Made by a program: the position numbers and the translations under genes. A stretch of 64,000 nucleotides of DNA. Source: Pseudomonas delhiensis. Its GTDB lineage: Bacteria; Pseudomonadota; Gammaproteobacteria; Pseudomonadales; Pseudomonadaceae. Of this stretch, positions 1-9,032 are shown in pieces. Positions within the stretch are counted from its first letter, which is position 1, and each line of letters starts with the position of its first letter. The notes under the pieces are model-generated. The model searched no databases, was not told the origin of the DNA, and saw only the letters and a list, made by a program, of their open reading frames with translations. The DNA lies in the NCBI RefSeq assembly GCF_900187975.1, contig NZ_FZPC01000002.1, positions 186,001 to 250,000 of the forward strand, written 5' to 3'.

Positions 1-1485
1 GCCGCAGGGCTGGGCGATGGGGGCGATCAGCTCGATGCCCATCTGCGTGCCGCCGCCGCGGACCTGGCGGATCCAGCGCACCACCGCGACGCTCCAGCTG
101 TGCCCGGGGGCGTCCTGGATGCCGAGCAGTTCGCCGGCCTGCAGCTGGCTGGGGATTTCCTTCGGCCAGGTCAGGCAGTAGCCGCCGGGGCTGTGGTTGA
201 CGATGGGCAGGGTGAAGACCGGGTACTCGTCGCTGGCCGCGGCCCCGGAAGCGTCGGGCGAGCCCTGGTCCGCCGAGCGGAGCGGCTGGTACTCGATTTC
301 CTCCAGCGGCATGCCCGGTTGCCAGTCGGTGACCTTCTGCGCGTCGAAGGCATTGGCCCAGGCGTCGTTCACTTCCGCCTGGAAGGTCGCCTGCACAGGT
401 TCCGGCAGCTTGAGCAGGTCGGCGAAGGCGCAGCGGCCGGACAGGTAGTAGTGCAGCGCGCTCATGCCGATGCACAGGGTCAGTTGGCCCTGGCCGGAGG
501 TGCGCTGGAAGCTGCGCTCGGCGATGTCGCCCCAGGCGCTGGCCAGGTGCTGCAGCAGGTCGATGCTGATGCGCTCGCCGCCCTTGAGCGGCAGCTTGTC
601 GCGTTGCTCGGCGGGGGCCTGCAGGTATTCCTTGATCGCCGCCACCAGGCGCTGCGGGTCCATGCCCAGGCCGTTGTGCAGGTCGCTGGCCTTGTACAGC
701 GAACGGTAGCGCGGCGGGCCGTCCACCTGCGGGGCGACCACGAACAGGCTGGACGGCAGGTCGGCCTCCTGCAGGCGTACCAGCGAGCCCCAGGCCTCCA
801 GGGCCTCGGCCACCTGGGCGATGCCGGCCTGGCGCATCTGGTTGCAGCGGGCGCAGCCCAGCAGCAGGGCCACCAGGTAGGCCTGCTCGACGTTCAGGCT
901 GTTGCCATGCTTGGCAAGGTCGTCACGGACCGCCAGCCCCTGCACGCCCTTGCTGCGGGCCAGCTGGTAGAGCTGGTGCAGCTCCAGCCACAGGCTTTCC
1001 GGCACCGGGCAGTAGAGCTGCTGGGCGCGGATCAGCGGGCCGCAGAGGCTGCGGATGGCCCGCTGCAGGGCAAGGGTGAGGATCTGTGCGCGTTCGCGGG
1101 TGAAGCGCGGTGCCTCGCGCACCACCACCAGCTTGTAGCCCACGGCCAGGTGGTTCTGCAGGGCCTGGCAGAGGTTGGCGACCTTGCGCGGGCGCTCGTC
1201 GAGGACGATGGACTGGTTGAGGAAGTGGCGTTCGAGGTTGTGGCAGACCGACTGGACTTCCGGGCGGAACAGCTCCAGCAGCTGCAGGCGGGCCTCCACC
1301 GGGAGCTTCAGCTGGTTCAGCTCGATCAGGCCCTGGTAGAGCTGGCGTGCGGTCTCGCCGAGGTTGGCCTTGGGCAGGTGGTCCAGCCAGTATTTGATAT
1401 CGCGCGCAGTGACGTTGCAGAAGCTCAGGCTTTCCTGCGTCGGGGTGGGAACGCGCAGCAATTGCTGGGGACTCGTATTGTCCAT
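1..1485 (-). CDS. PilZ-like domain protein, C-terminally cut by the window edge
   Basis: The reading frame is open from an ATG at 1485 down to base 1, giving 495 residues (MDNTSPQQLL...) without a stop, so the gene continues beyond the window. Most of the protein is an alpha-helical region of unknown function. From about residue 415 a PilZ-like segment begins, with an N-x-S-x-x-G motif (NHSPGG, near residue 430) followed by beta-rich sequence. PilZ domains bind cyclic di-GMP, but I did not find a clear RxxxR arginine motif, so binding is uncertain. The position upstream of psd matches PA4958 in P. aeruginosa, by memory. The ATG is the first in frame after the divergent spacer; no strong ribosome binding site is evident. 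Confidence 0.7.
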   Translation of the reverse strand, partial: MDNTSPQQLLRVPTPTQESLSFCNVTARDIKYWLDHLPKANLGETARQLYQGLIELNQLKLPVEARLQLLELFRPEVQSVCHNLERHFLNQSIVLDERPRKVANLCQALQNHLAVGYKLVVVREAPRFTRERAQILTLALQRAIRSLCGPLIRAQQLYCPVPESLWLELHQLYQLARSKGVQGLAVRDDLAKHGNSLNVEQAYLVALLLGCARCNQMRQAGIAQVAEALEAWGSLVRLQEADLPSSLFVVAPQVDGPPRYRSLYKASDLHNGLGMDPQRLVAAIKEYLQAPAEQRDKLPLKGGERISIDLLQHLASAWGDIAERSFQRTSGQGQLTLCIGMSALHYYLSGRCAFADLLKLPEPVQATFQAEVNDAWANAFDAQKVTDWQPGMPLEEIEYQPLRSADQGSPDASGAAASDEYPVFTLPIVNHSPGGYCLTWPKEIPSQLQAGELLGIQDAPGHSWSVAVVRWIRQVRGGGTQMGIELIAPIAQPCG

Positions 1486-1668
1486 GGTCGGATGAGGTGC
1501 TCCACGATCTGGGCCGTTCGCTGGACCGTTGTGCCGGTCTTGGGCGCCGGTTTTTCCAAACTCTAGCAGTATCCACCTGAGAAGGCAGCCCGTTCCCTGG
1601 TTGGGAGACGGGCCTGCCGCCGGCTTTCAGGTAACAGGCCGGTTACAGGGGCCCCGGCTTGCGCCGGC

Positions 1669-2538
1669 TCACGCCTGGCGGGCGTTGCCCAGCAGCTGGC
1701 CCATGCGCACCGGGCTGCCGGCGGCCAGTTGTTCGGCCCAGGCGACCTGCTCGGGGCCGAACAGCACGATGGCGGTGGAGCCCAGCTTGAAGCGCCCCAG
1801 TTCCGCGCCTTTTTCCAGCTGGATGGGCTGGCGGGCCGCTTCGTCGTAGGCGAAGGCCTTCAGCTCGCGCCTGGGCGGGGTAACCAGGCCGGCCCACACG
1901 GTTTCCACCGAGGCCACGATCATCGCGCCCACCAGCACCACGGCCATGGGGCCGCGTTCGGTGTCGAACAGGCAGACCACGCGCTCGTTGCGGGCGAACA
2001 GCTCCGGTACCTGCTCGGCGGTGAGCTGGTTCACCGAGAACAGCCGGCCGGGCACGTAGACCATCTCGCGCAGGGTGCCGGCCAGCGGCATGTGCACGCG
2101 GTGGTAGTCCTTCGGCGAGAGGTAGACGGTGGCGAAGCTGCCGCCCATGAAGGGCGCGGCGCGCTCGGCGTCGCCGCCCAGCAGCTCGCTCAGGCTGAAG
2201 CTGTGGCCCTTGGCCTGGAAGATGCGCCCGTGCTCGATGGGGCCGAGCTGGCTGATGGCGCCGTCGGCCGGGCAGAGCACGCCGCCGGGCGTCTCGTCCA
2301 GCGGCCGCGCGCCCTCCTTGAGGGCGCGGGTGAAGAAGGCGTTGAAGTGCTCGTAGGCCTGCAGGTCTTCCACCAGCGCCTCGCGCATGTCGACCTGGTA
2401 GCGGCGGGCGAACCAGCCGATCAGGCGGTTCTTGAACCAGGCGGCGCGGCATTCGGCCGCGCAGCCGACCAGGCGCGACAGCAGATGGTGCGGCAGCAGG
2501 TACTGGCCGAGGATGAACAGACGATCTTTGAACGACAT
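1669..2538 (-). CDS. psd: phosphatidylserine decarboxylase proenzyme
   Basis: This 289-residue protein decarboxylates phosphatidylserine to phosphatidylethanolamine at the inner membrane. The self-cleavage site LGST is visible near the C-terminus ([11 protein letters not shown], serine about residue 254), where the proenzyme splits into beta and pyruvoyl-bearing alpha chains. Length and architecture are normal for the bacterial family. The gene starts 3 bases after the rhodanese stop, so the two are almost certainly co-transcribed, as in other Pseudomonas. Confidence 0.96.
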   Translation of the reverse strand: MSFKDRLFILGQYLLPHHLLSRLVGCAAECRAAWFKNRLIGWFARRYQVDMREALVEDLQAYEHFNAFFTRALKEGARPLDETPGGVLCPADGAISQLGPIEHGRIFQAKGHSFSLSELLGGDAERAAPFMGGSFATVYLSPKDYHRVHMPLAGTLREMVYVPGRLFSVNQLTAEQVPELFARNERVVCLFDTERGPMAVVLVGAMIVASVETVWAGLVTPPRRELKAFAYDEAARQPIQLEKGAELGRFKLGSTAIVLFGPEQVAWAEQLAAGSPVRMGQLLGNARQA

Positions 2539-2541
2539 TCC

Positions 2542-3357
2542 TTAAACCTCTACGGGGGTGTCGGGGTGGTTGCCCCATTCCGACCAGGAGCCGGCGTAGC
2601 CCTTGACCCGCGGGTAGCCGAGGGCCTTGGCCACCAGGTAGGTGAAGCCGGAACGGTGGTGGGTCTGGCAGTGGGTGATCACTTCCTTGTCCGGGGTGAT
2701 GCCCAGGTCGCGGAGGATCTGCGCCATGTCGGTGCGGATGCGCAGGGCGCGGGCCGGGTCCATGCCGGCGGTCCACTCGAAGTTGACCGCGCCGGGGACG
2801 TGCCCGCCCTTGGCCGCCAGCACCTTCTGGCCGCTGTATTCGCTGGGGTTGCGCGCATCCCAGACGGCCAGGTCGGCGGCGCCCAGGCGGCTCTGCAGGT
2901 ATTCGCGGGTGGCGGTGGGCTCGTCGTGCAGCGTCAGCGGCAGCGGGCCGCCGGCTGGCGCCGGGACGTCGCGGCTCAGCTCGCGGCCTTCGGCCAGCCA
3001 GGCGTGCAGGCCGCCGTCCAGGTAGTGGTAGTGCGGGTGGCCGATGACGTCCAGCAGCCAGATGAAGCGCCCGGCCCAGCCGCCGCCTTCGTCGTCGTAC
3101 ACCACGTACACGGCGCCCGGGTCGTGCCCCAGTTCGCCGAACAGCGCCTCCAGGTCGGCCTTGGCCGGCAGCAGGCCGGGCGCCGGCGGCTGGCCCCACT
3201 GGGTGCGCGCGGGGGCGACGAAGCGGGCGCCGGGCAGGTGGCCCTCGGCGTAGCGCGCCGGGCTGGTCAGGTCGACCAGGATCAGCTCGGGGGCGTCGAG
3301 GCGGGCGGCCAGCTCGGCCGGTTCTATCACCAGGGGCAGGTCGGAAAAGGCGGACAT
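2542..3357 (-). CDS. rhdA: thiosulfate sulfurtransferase (tandem-domain rhodanese)
   Basis: This 271-residue protein has two rhodanese domains, an inactive N-terminal one (about 10-130) and a catalytic one (about 150-270). It moves sulfane sulfur from thiosulfate to cyanide or other thiophiles in the cytoplasm. The active-site loop reads HCQTHHRSG with the cysteine at residue 230; this CQTHHRS loop is the RhdA type described in Azotobacter vinelandii and differs from the CRxGx(R/T) loop of common rhodaneses. It is directly followed by psd. The start ATG at 3357 has the expected N-terminus (MSAFSDLPLVIEPAELAARL). Confidence 0.95.
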   Translation of the reverse strand: MSAFSDLPLVIEPAELAARLDAPELILVDLTSPARYAEGHLPGARFVAPARTQWGQPPAPGLLPAKADLEALFGELGHDPGAVYVVYDDEGGGWAGRFIWLLDVIGHPHYHYLDGGLHAWLAEGRELSRDVPAPAGGPLPLTLHDEPTATREYLQSRLGAADLAVWDARNPSEYSGQKVLAAKGGHVPGAVNFEWTAGMDPARALRIRTDMAQILRDLGITPDKEVITHCQTHHRSGFTYLVAKALGYPRVKGYAGSWSEWGNHPDTPVEV

Positions 3358-3485
3358 GTCGGCATCTCCCTGAAGGCGGGTGTCGTGGGACGGGATGGCG
3401 TGAGCTGGCGCCCTGGGCTACCCGCGAAACCCCGCAGTTTAACGAAAAAGCGCGGGGCGCTGGCGGGCAATCGCTTCAGGGCGTG

Positions 3486-5021
3486 TCACTGGGCCGGCGC
3501 CGCGCCGAATTGCTGCAGGGCGCGCTCGATGCACTGGCAGGTCTTGTCGAAGGCCTGCCCCTGGACCTCGCCGATGGGGTGGCCGTGGCGGTCGGCCACC
3601 ACCAGCATCACCACGCGCTGGCCGCGGGCCAGGGAGCGCAGCAGCAGGTGGTCGCCGGGCAGCGCCGCCTTCAGGCGGCCGGGCAGCAGCGCGGAGTACT
3701 CGGCCATGTTGGCCGGGGTCAGGTGCAGGCGCGCCGGGCGTTCCAGCAGGCGGCGCAGCAACTGGCTGGCGGCCACCGGCAGCTGCAGGTTCTGCTCCGC
3801 CGGGGCCAGGCCGAAGCTGCGGCGGGCCTGCAGCAGGTTCTGCTGGCGGTCGGCGAGCAGCAGCACGGCGCGGTCCAGGCCGCAGGCGTGCAGGGCTTCG
3901 GCCGCGCATTCCAGCAGGGGCGCCAGGTTGCCGAACGGGCTGGGCGCGCGCAGCAGTTCGGCGCACAGCCGGCGCCATTGCCCGGGGTTGCCGGCGGCGG
4001 GGGCGGGGGTGGCCGCCGCGGGGGCGTGCCGCGGCTGCCAGCGCTGGCTGTCCCAGGGCCAGAGCAGCGCCTGGGCCGGGTGCCAGTAGCGGGCGTCGGC
4101 GTCGCGCCGGGCGCTCTCCACGGCCAGGGTGTGGACCTGTTGCTGCAGCGCCTCCAGCGGCTCCTGCAGGTAGAGCGCGGTGAGCCGCTGCCAGCGCAGC
4201 ATGTGCGGCCCGCCCCAGGACTGGTGCGCGGCCATCGCCAGGCTGTTGGCCAGGAGGATGGTGTTGGCCGGGCGGGTCAGCCAGCGCGCCAGCTCGGGGT
4301 CGGCGTCCAGGCGCTGCTGCTGGGCCAGCGGTTCGCTTTCGGCGTGGGCCAGGTGCAGGGCGCGGACCAGCAGTTCATGGTCCTCGCCGAGCAGGCGCAG
4401 GCCCTGGCCGATCCACTCCGGCAGGCGCCAGCGCTCGGCCAGGGCCGCGCACAGCGGCAGCAGGCGCATGCCCAGCAGTTCCTGTTCCACCTCGGCGCTG
4501 GCGCGGCCTTCGCCGAGCACCTGCTGCTGCCATTCTTCGAGCAGCTCCGGGCGTGCCGTGGCCAGCGCCCAGACCGGCGCCAGGATCAGCAGGCTGCCCC
4601 AGTGGATTTCCTGCCACAGGCGCGCCAGGCGGCTGGCGAACAGGCCGCTGGCCTGGTGCATGGCGTGGCGGCTGATCAGCAGCATCTGCCCCAGGGCCGG
4701 CGGCATCTGCGCGGCGGGCACGCTGGGCAGGCTCTCCAGCAGGGCCGTGGCGCGCACCAGGCCGAGGCGGCTGAGGGCCACCTCCAGGCTTTCCGCCGGG
4801 TTGTCCCGGGCCATGCGCGCGCGGTTGGCTTCGCGCAGGATGGCCAGGGCCAGGGTCGGGCAGTCCTGCAGCAGGTCGGCGATGTCGCGCAGGGACCGGC
4901 GGTTGTCCGCCAGGGCGCGGCGCACGCGCTCGTGCTGTTCGGCGGGCACCGGCAGCGGCAATTCCTCCAGCAACTGGAGCCAGGAGGCGAGGCGCTGCGG
5001 GTCGGGTGTCTGGATGGGCAT
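3486..5021 (-). CDS. HDOD domain protein with C-terminal GAF-like domain
   Basis: The 511-residue protein begins with an HDOD domain (about residues 10-230: LPVPAEQHERVRRALADNR, then PTLALAILREAN, typical of the HDOD fold) and ends with a GAF-like sensor region (about 340-505: LLECAAEALHACGLDRAVLLLADRQ). HDOD proteins lack the HD metal-binding residues and serve as signalling or regulatory scaffolds; no enzymatic role should be assumed. It sits upstream of rhdA-psd on the same strand and divergent from motA. A spacer of 128 bases separates it from rhdA, so rhdA-psd may also have a separate promoter. The ligand of the GAF domain cannot be told from the sequence. Confidence 0.8.
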   Translation of the reverse strand: MPIQTPDPQRLASWLQLLEELPLPVPAEQHERVRRALADNRRSLRDIADLLQDCPTLALAILREANRARMARDNPAESLEVALSRLGLVRATALLESLPSVPAAQMPPALGQMLLISRHAMHQASGLFASRLARLWQEIHWGSLLILAPVWALATARPELLEEWQQQVLGEGRASAEVEQELLGMRLLPLCAALAERWRLPEWIGQGLRLLGEDHELLVRALHLAHAESEPLAQQQRLDADPELARWLTRPANTILLANSLAMAAHQSWGGPHMLRWQRLTALYLQEPLEALQQQVHTLAVESARRDADARYWHPAQALLWPWDSQRWQPRHAPAAATPAPAAGNPGQWRRLCAELLRAPSPFGNLAPLLECAAEALHACGLDRAVLLLADRQQNLLQARRSFGLAPAEQNLQLPVAASQLLRRLLERPARLHLTPANMAEYSALLPGRLKAALPGDHLLLRSLARGQRVVMLVVADRHGHPIGEVQGQAFDKTCQCIERALQQFGAAPAQ

Positions 5022-5143
5022 GCTTGGGCCGCCGAACTGGTTTTTACAATTTGCAGCCTATAGTCTTGCGCGGTTTCTCCGATAACAAGAGGGCGGCGCA
5101 TATTGGCGCCCCCGTCCCGTCCACCGTTCCAGTCGACTCTTCA

Positions 5144-5995
5144 ATGGCAAAAATCATCGGCATCATTGTCCTGCTGGGCAGCGTCCTCGGCGGCTACCTG
5201 CTCTCCGGCGGCAAGATCATGGCCATCGTGCAGCCCTTCGAAGTGCTGATCATCGGCGGTGCCGCGCTGGGCGCCTTCCTCCAGGCGAACCCCGGCAGCA
5301 CCTTCATGACGGTGCTGAAGAAGGCGCCGAAGATGTTCAGCAACCGCTTCACCCACGTCTTCTACCTGGAAGTGCTGGGCATGCTCTACGAGATCCTCAA
5401 CAAGAGCCGCCGCGAGGGCATGATGGCCATCGAGGCCGACCTCGAGGAACCCGCCTCCAGCCCGATCTTCAGCAAGTACCCGGCGGTGCTGAAGGACGAG
5501 CGCATGACCGCCTACATCTGCGACTACCTGCGCATCATGTCCTCCGGCAACATGGCCCCCCACGAGCTGGAGGGCCTGTTCGACATGGAGCTGGGCAGCC
5601 TCAAGGAGGACTTCGAGCATCCGTCCCACGCGGTCACCCGCGTCGCCGACGCGCTGCCCGGCTTCGGTATCGTCGCCGCGGTGCTGGGCATCGTGATCAC
5701 CATGGCCCTGCTCGGCCAGGGCAGCCAGGCGGAGATCGGCCACCACGTGGCCGCCGCGCTGGTCGGTACCTTCCTCGGTATCCTCGCCGCCTACGGTTTC
5801 GTCGGCCCGCTGTCCAACGCCCTGGAGCACGACGCCAAGGAAGAGCTGAACCTCTACGAGGCGATCAAGGCCTGCCTGGTGGCCTCGGCCTCGGGCATGC
5901 CGCCGTCGCTGGCGGTGGAGTTCGGCCGCAAGGTGCTGCTGCCGGCGCACCGCCCCAGCTTCTCCGAGCTTGAGCAGGCAGTGCGCGGGCGCTAA
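5144..5995 (+). CDS. motA: flagellar motor stator protein MotA
   Basis: The 283-residue inner-membrane protein has four membrane segments and a large cytoplasmic loop between segments two and three. With MotB it forms the ion-conducting stator that drives flagellar rotation. Conserved prolines near the cytoplasmic ends of TM3 and TM4 are present (ALPGFGIVAAVLG, YGFVGPLSNALE). I use the ATG at 5144 (MAKIIGIIVLLGSVLGG) because the frame upstream lacks MotA similarity and runs through the promoter region. motB follows after 3 bases. The P. aeruginosa genus carries a second stator pair (motCD); the position next to rsgA and orn identifies this copy as motA by synteny. Confidence 0.95.
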   Translation: MAKIIGIIVLLGSVLGGYLLSGGKIMAIVQPFEVLIIGGAALGAFLQANPGSTFMTVLKKAPKMFSNRFTHVFYLEVLGMLYEILNKSRREGMMAIEADLEEPASSPIFSKYPAVLKDERMTAYICDYLRIMSSGNMAPHELEGLFDMELGSLKEDFEHPSHAVTRVADALPGFGIVAAVLGIVITMALLGQGSQAEIGHHVAAALVGTFLGILAAYGFVGPLSNALEHDAKEELNLYEAIKACLVASASGMPPSLAVEFGRKVLLPAHRPSFSELEQAVRGR

Positions 5996-5998
5996 GCG

Positions 5999-7045
5999 AT
6001 GGACAACAACCAGCCGATCATCGTCAAGCGCGTCAAGCGCTACGCCGCCGGGCACCACGGCGGCTCCTGGAAGATCGCCTTCGCCGACTTCGCCACGGCG
6101 ATGATGGCGTTCTTCCTGGTGCTGTGGCTGCTGTCCTCGGCCACGCCGGAGCAGAAGAAGGCGATCTCCGGCTACTTCCAGGACCCCATCGGCTTCACCG
6201 AGAGCGCCAGCCCCTACGTGATCGACCTCGGCGGCACCCCGACGCCGGCCCCGGACAAGACCCTCAACCCGCAGATCCAGGCACAGCCGGAGGCGGACGA
6301 GACGCGCATCAGCCCGGAGTCGGAGAAGGAGGTCAACCCCGCCGAGGCCGAGCGCCAGGCCGAGCAGATCGAGCACGAGCGCCTCGAGCTGCTGCTCCAG
6401 GAACTGCAGAACAAGGTCGACGAGAACCCCACGCTGCGCCGCTTCAAGGACCAGATCCTGTTCGAGATCACCCGCGACGGCCTGCGCATCCAGATCGTCG
6501 ACGCCGAGAACCGGCCGATGTTCGACCTCGGCAGCGCGCGCCTGCAGCCGTACTTCGAGGACATCCTGCTGGCCATGGCCGAGACCATCAAGCAGGTGCC
6601 GAACAAGATCAGCATCAGCGGCCACACCGACGCCAAGCCCTACGCCGGCGACGAGTTCGGCAACTGGGAGCTGTCGGCCAACCGCGCCAACGCCGCGCGC
6701 CGCGCCCTGGTGGCCGGCGGCTACCCGGAAGAGCAGATCGCCCGGGTGGTGGGCTACGCCTCGTCGCAGCTGTTCGACCGCAAGAACCCGCTGAACCCGG
6801 TGAACCGGCGCATCGACATCATCGTCCTGACCAAGCGCGCGCAACGCGCCATCGAGGGCCAGGACGGCACGGCCGAGGAGCCGGCGGCCAGCCAGCCGGC
6901 CACGCCGCCGGCCGGCGCCGCACCGGCGCCCCAGGGCAGCGCGCCGGCGCCTGCGTCCCAGCCGTTGCCGGCCGGGCAGGTGCGCGAGAAGCTCAACCTG
7001 TTCGACGACGGCAAGCTGAAGCTGGACGAGCTGAAGAAGCAGTGA
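5999..7045 (+). CDS. motB: flagellar motor stator protein MotB
   Basis: The 348-residue partner of MotA has one N-terminal membrane helix with the ion-binding aspartate (D30 in IAFADFATAMMAFFLVLWLL), a linker, and a periplasmic OmpA/MotB peptidoglycan-binding domain (about 165-285, including SGHTDAKPYAG and SANRANAARRAL). The tail (about 290-348) is rich in Ala, Pro and Gly and low in similarity to other proteins. Together with motA it anchors the stator to the cell wall. The pair ends at a strong palindrome shared with the convergent rsgA. Confidence 0.96.
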   Translation: MDNNQPIIVKRVKRYAAGHHGGSWKIAFADFATAMMAFFLVLWLLSSATPEQKKAISGYFQDPIGFTESASPYVIDLGGTPTPAPDKTLNPQIQAQPEADETRISPESEKEVNPAEAERQAEQIEHERLELLLQELQNKVDENPTLRRFKDQILFEITRDGLRIQIVDAENRPMFDLGSARLQPYFEDILLAMAETIKQVPNKISISGHTDAKPYAGDEFGNWELSANRANAARRALVAGGYPEEQIARVVGYASSQLFDRKNPLNPVNRRIDIIVLTKRAQRAIEGQDGTAEEPAASQPATPPAGAAPAPQGSAPAPASQPLPAGQVREKLNLFDDGKLKLDELKKQ

Positions 7046-7053
7046 GGCGCGCC

Positions 7054-7085
7054 CCGATGATCTGACGTGGGTGTCAGATCATCGG
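7054..7085. terminator. bidirectional hairpin between motB and rsgA
   Basis: Two perfect 13-base arms (7054-7066 and 7073-7085, CCGATGATCTGAC and its complement) surround a 6-base loop in the short gap between the convergent motB and rsgA stop codons. There is no long T tract on either side, so termination efficiency is uncertain. Confidence 0.6.
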
Positions 7086-7091
7086 CCTGGT

Positions 7092-8123
7092 TCAGTAGTC
7101 CGTTTCCGGAAGGCTGGCGAGAATGTGCCGGTAGCTGGCCATGCGCTGCGGGCTGATGCGGCCGTCCTCCAGCGCCTGGAGCAGTGCGCAGCCCGGCTCG
7201 CGGTCGTGCTTGCAGTCGCGGAAGCGGCAATGCCCGAGCAGGTCGCGGAACTCGATGAAGCCGGCCTCGACGTCGTCGCGGGTGACGTGGCCCAGGCCGA
7301 ACTCGCGGATGCCGGGGGAGTCGATCAGGTCGCCGCCGGCGGGGAAGTGGAACAGCCGCGCCGTGGTGGTGGTGTGGGTGCCCTTGCCGGTCACCTCGGA
7401 AAGATCGCCGACACGGGTGTCCACCCCCGGCAGCAGGGCGTTGACCAGCGACGACTTGCCCACCCCGGACTGGCCGACGAACACGCTGACGTGGTCGTTC
7501 AGCGCCGCGCGCAGGGCGTCCATGGCCAGGCCGTTGAAGGCCGAGACCTCCAGCAGCGGGTAGCCCAGGTCGCGGTAGGTGCCCAGCAGCGCGTCGATCG
7601 GCCCGGCGTTCTGCTCGTCGATCAGGTCGGCCTTGTTCAGCAGCAGCAGCGGCTGGATGCCGGCGTGCTCGGCGGCGATCAGGTAGCGGTCGATCAGGTT
7701 GGCGTGGGGTTCCGGGCGCGGGGCGAAGACGATGACGATGCGGTCGACGTTGGCCGCCACCGGCTTGAGCAGGCCGCGCATGTCCGGGCGGCACAGCTCG
7801 GAGGTGCGCAGCAGCTGCGCGACTATCACGCCGATGCCCTGGTTGCCCGGGCGCCAGACCACGCGGTCGCCGGTCACCAGCGGCGGCAGGTTGGCGCGCA
7901 GGTGGCAGCGCAGCACCTCGCCGGCGTGCTCGCCTTCCAGCGCCTCGACTTCCACCTGGACGCCGAAGTGGGCGATCACCAGGCCGTTCTGCTCCGGCCC
8001 CAGGTCGCCGCCTTCCAGCTCCTCCAGGGCGCGTGACTCGCGCTTGGCGGCGCGCGCGGCGCGCTCTTCCTGGATCTTTTCGATGCGCCAGCTCTGCCGG
8101 CGGGTGAGATGACGCTTGGCCAT
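7092..8123 (-). CDS. rsgA: small ribosomal subunit biogenesis GTPase RsgA
   Basis: This 343-residue circularly permuted GTPase helps late maturation of the 30S subunit. Domains in order: a basic N-terminus and OB fold (1-100), the permuted G domain in which the G4 motif NKADL precedes the P-loop [10 protein letters not shown] and the G3 DSPG, and a C-terminal zinc finger ([14 protein letters not shown]). I chose the ATG at 8123 ([18 protein letters not shown]); the longer frame adds 34 residues overlapping the orn promoter with no family similarity. It is divergent from orn. Confidence 0.95.
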   Translation of the reverse strand: MAKRHLTRRQSWRIEKIQEERAARAAKRESRALEELEGGDLGPEQNGLVIAHFGVQVEVEALEGEHAGEVLRCHLRANLPPLVTGDRVVWRPGNQGIGVIVAQLLRTSELCRPDMRGLLKPVAANVDRIVIVFAPRPEPHANLIDRYLIAAEHAGIQPLLLLNKADLIDEQNAGPIDALLGTYRDLGYPLLEVSAFNGLAMDALRAALNDHVSVFVGQSGVGKSSLVNALLPGVDTRVGDLSEVTGKGTHTTTTARLFHFPAGGDLIDSPGIREFGLGHVTRDDVEAGFIEFRDLLGHCRFRDCKHDREPGCALLQALEDGRISPQRMASYRHILASLPETDY

Positions 8124-8212
8124 AGGCAACCCGAGTGAAAAATCGCCGGCGAGTTTAGCATGCCCCGGCGCGCTTCCCGCTAAACTAGGGGGCTTGAGCC
8201 GAGGAGCGCAGC

Positions 8213-8755
8213 ATGCAGAACCCACAGAACCTGATCTGGATCGACCTGGAGATGACCGGCCTGGACCCGGACCGGGACCTGATCATCGAAATGGCCACCA
8301 TCGTCACCGACAGCGAGCTGAACATTCTCGCGGAAGGCCCGGTGATCGCCGTGCACCAGAGCGAGGAGACCCTCGCCGGCATGGACGAGTGGAACACCCG
8401 CCAGCACGGCCAGTCGGGCCTGACCCAGCGCGTGCGCGAAAGCACCATCGACGCCGCCCAGGCCGAGGCCATGACCCTGGCCTTCCTGGAGAAGTGGGTG
8501 CCCAAGCGCGCCTCGCCGATCTGCGGCAACAGCATCTGCCAGGACCGCCGCTTCCTCTATAGGCACATGCCGAAGCTGGAAGCCTGGTTCCACTACCGCA
8601 ACCTCGACGTCTCCACCCTCAAGGAACTGGCCGCCCGCTGGGCTCCGCAGGTGCGCGACGGCTTCAAGAAGGGCAATACCCACCTGGCGCTGGACGATAT
8701 CCGTGAGTCCATCGCCGAGCTGCGCTATTACCGCGAGACCTTCATCAAGGTTTGA
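8213..8755 (+). CDS. orn: oligoribonuclease
   Basis: A 180-residue DEDDh-family 3'-5' exonuclease that degrades di- and short oligoribonucleotides, including pGpG, the end product of cyclic di-GMP turnover. The first exonuclease motif ([11 protein letters not shown]) and the C-terminal [11 protein letters not shown] motif with catalytic His and Asp are present. Length is standard. It is a single gene; a REP/CT-palindrome region follows. Through pGpG removal it links to the cyclic di-GMP proteins at both ends of this syntenic block. Confidence 0.96.
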   Translation: MQNPQNLIWIDLEMTGLDPDRDLIIEMATIVTDSELNILAEGPVIAVHQSEETLAGMDEWNTRQHGQSGLTQRVRESTIDAAQAEAMTLAFLEKWVPKRASPICGNSICQDRRFLYRHMPKLEAWFHYRNLDVSTLKELAARWAPQVRDGFKKGNTHLALDDIRESIAELRYYRETFIKV

Positions 8756-8768
8756 ACCCTCGCTTTTC

Positions 8769-8992
8769 GTAGGAGCGAGCTTGCTCGCGAACGGGGTTTC
8801 CAGGCGGCTTAGGTATTTCGGCTTGGCTCCGCTCCCTCTCTCCAGCCCTCTCCCTGAAGGGAGAGGGAGCTTGTCCGTGCCGACGGAGAGTATGGCGCTC
8901 GCCGGCTGCCTCCGTTGTTACCGGCTGACTCAGGAGCATCCGAATACTCCGAACGGTCCCCTCTCCCTTCAGGGAGAGGGTTAGGGAGAGGG
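8769..8992. repeat. REP element plus two CT-rich palindromes
   Basis: The 277-base gap between orn and queG holds a REP-type palindrome (8769-8792, GTAGGAGCGAGC then TTGCTCGCGAAC), a CT-rich palindrome (8846-8867, CCCTCTCCCT then AGGGAGAGGG) and a second CT-rich palindrome in similar form (8958-8992, with an extra TTAGGGAGAGGG arm). The same two families recur at 23.3, 39.3 and 42.0 kb. The matching inverted REP at the right end is not recognisable here. Confidence 0.85.
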
Positions 8993-9032
8993 CGCTCTTC
9001 AGGGCGAGCTCCGAACCCAACCGGCAGAACCC

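Noticed and set aside
5141-6844. 567-codon open frame antisense to motAB
   Set aside because: Shadow of motA/motB with biased composition.
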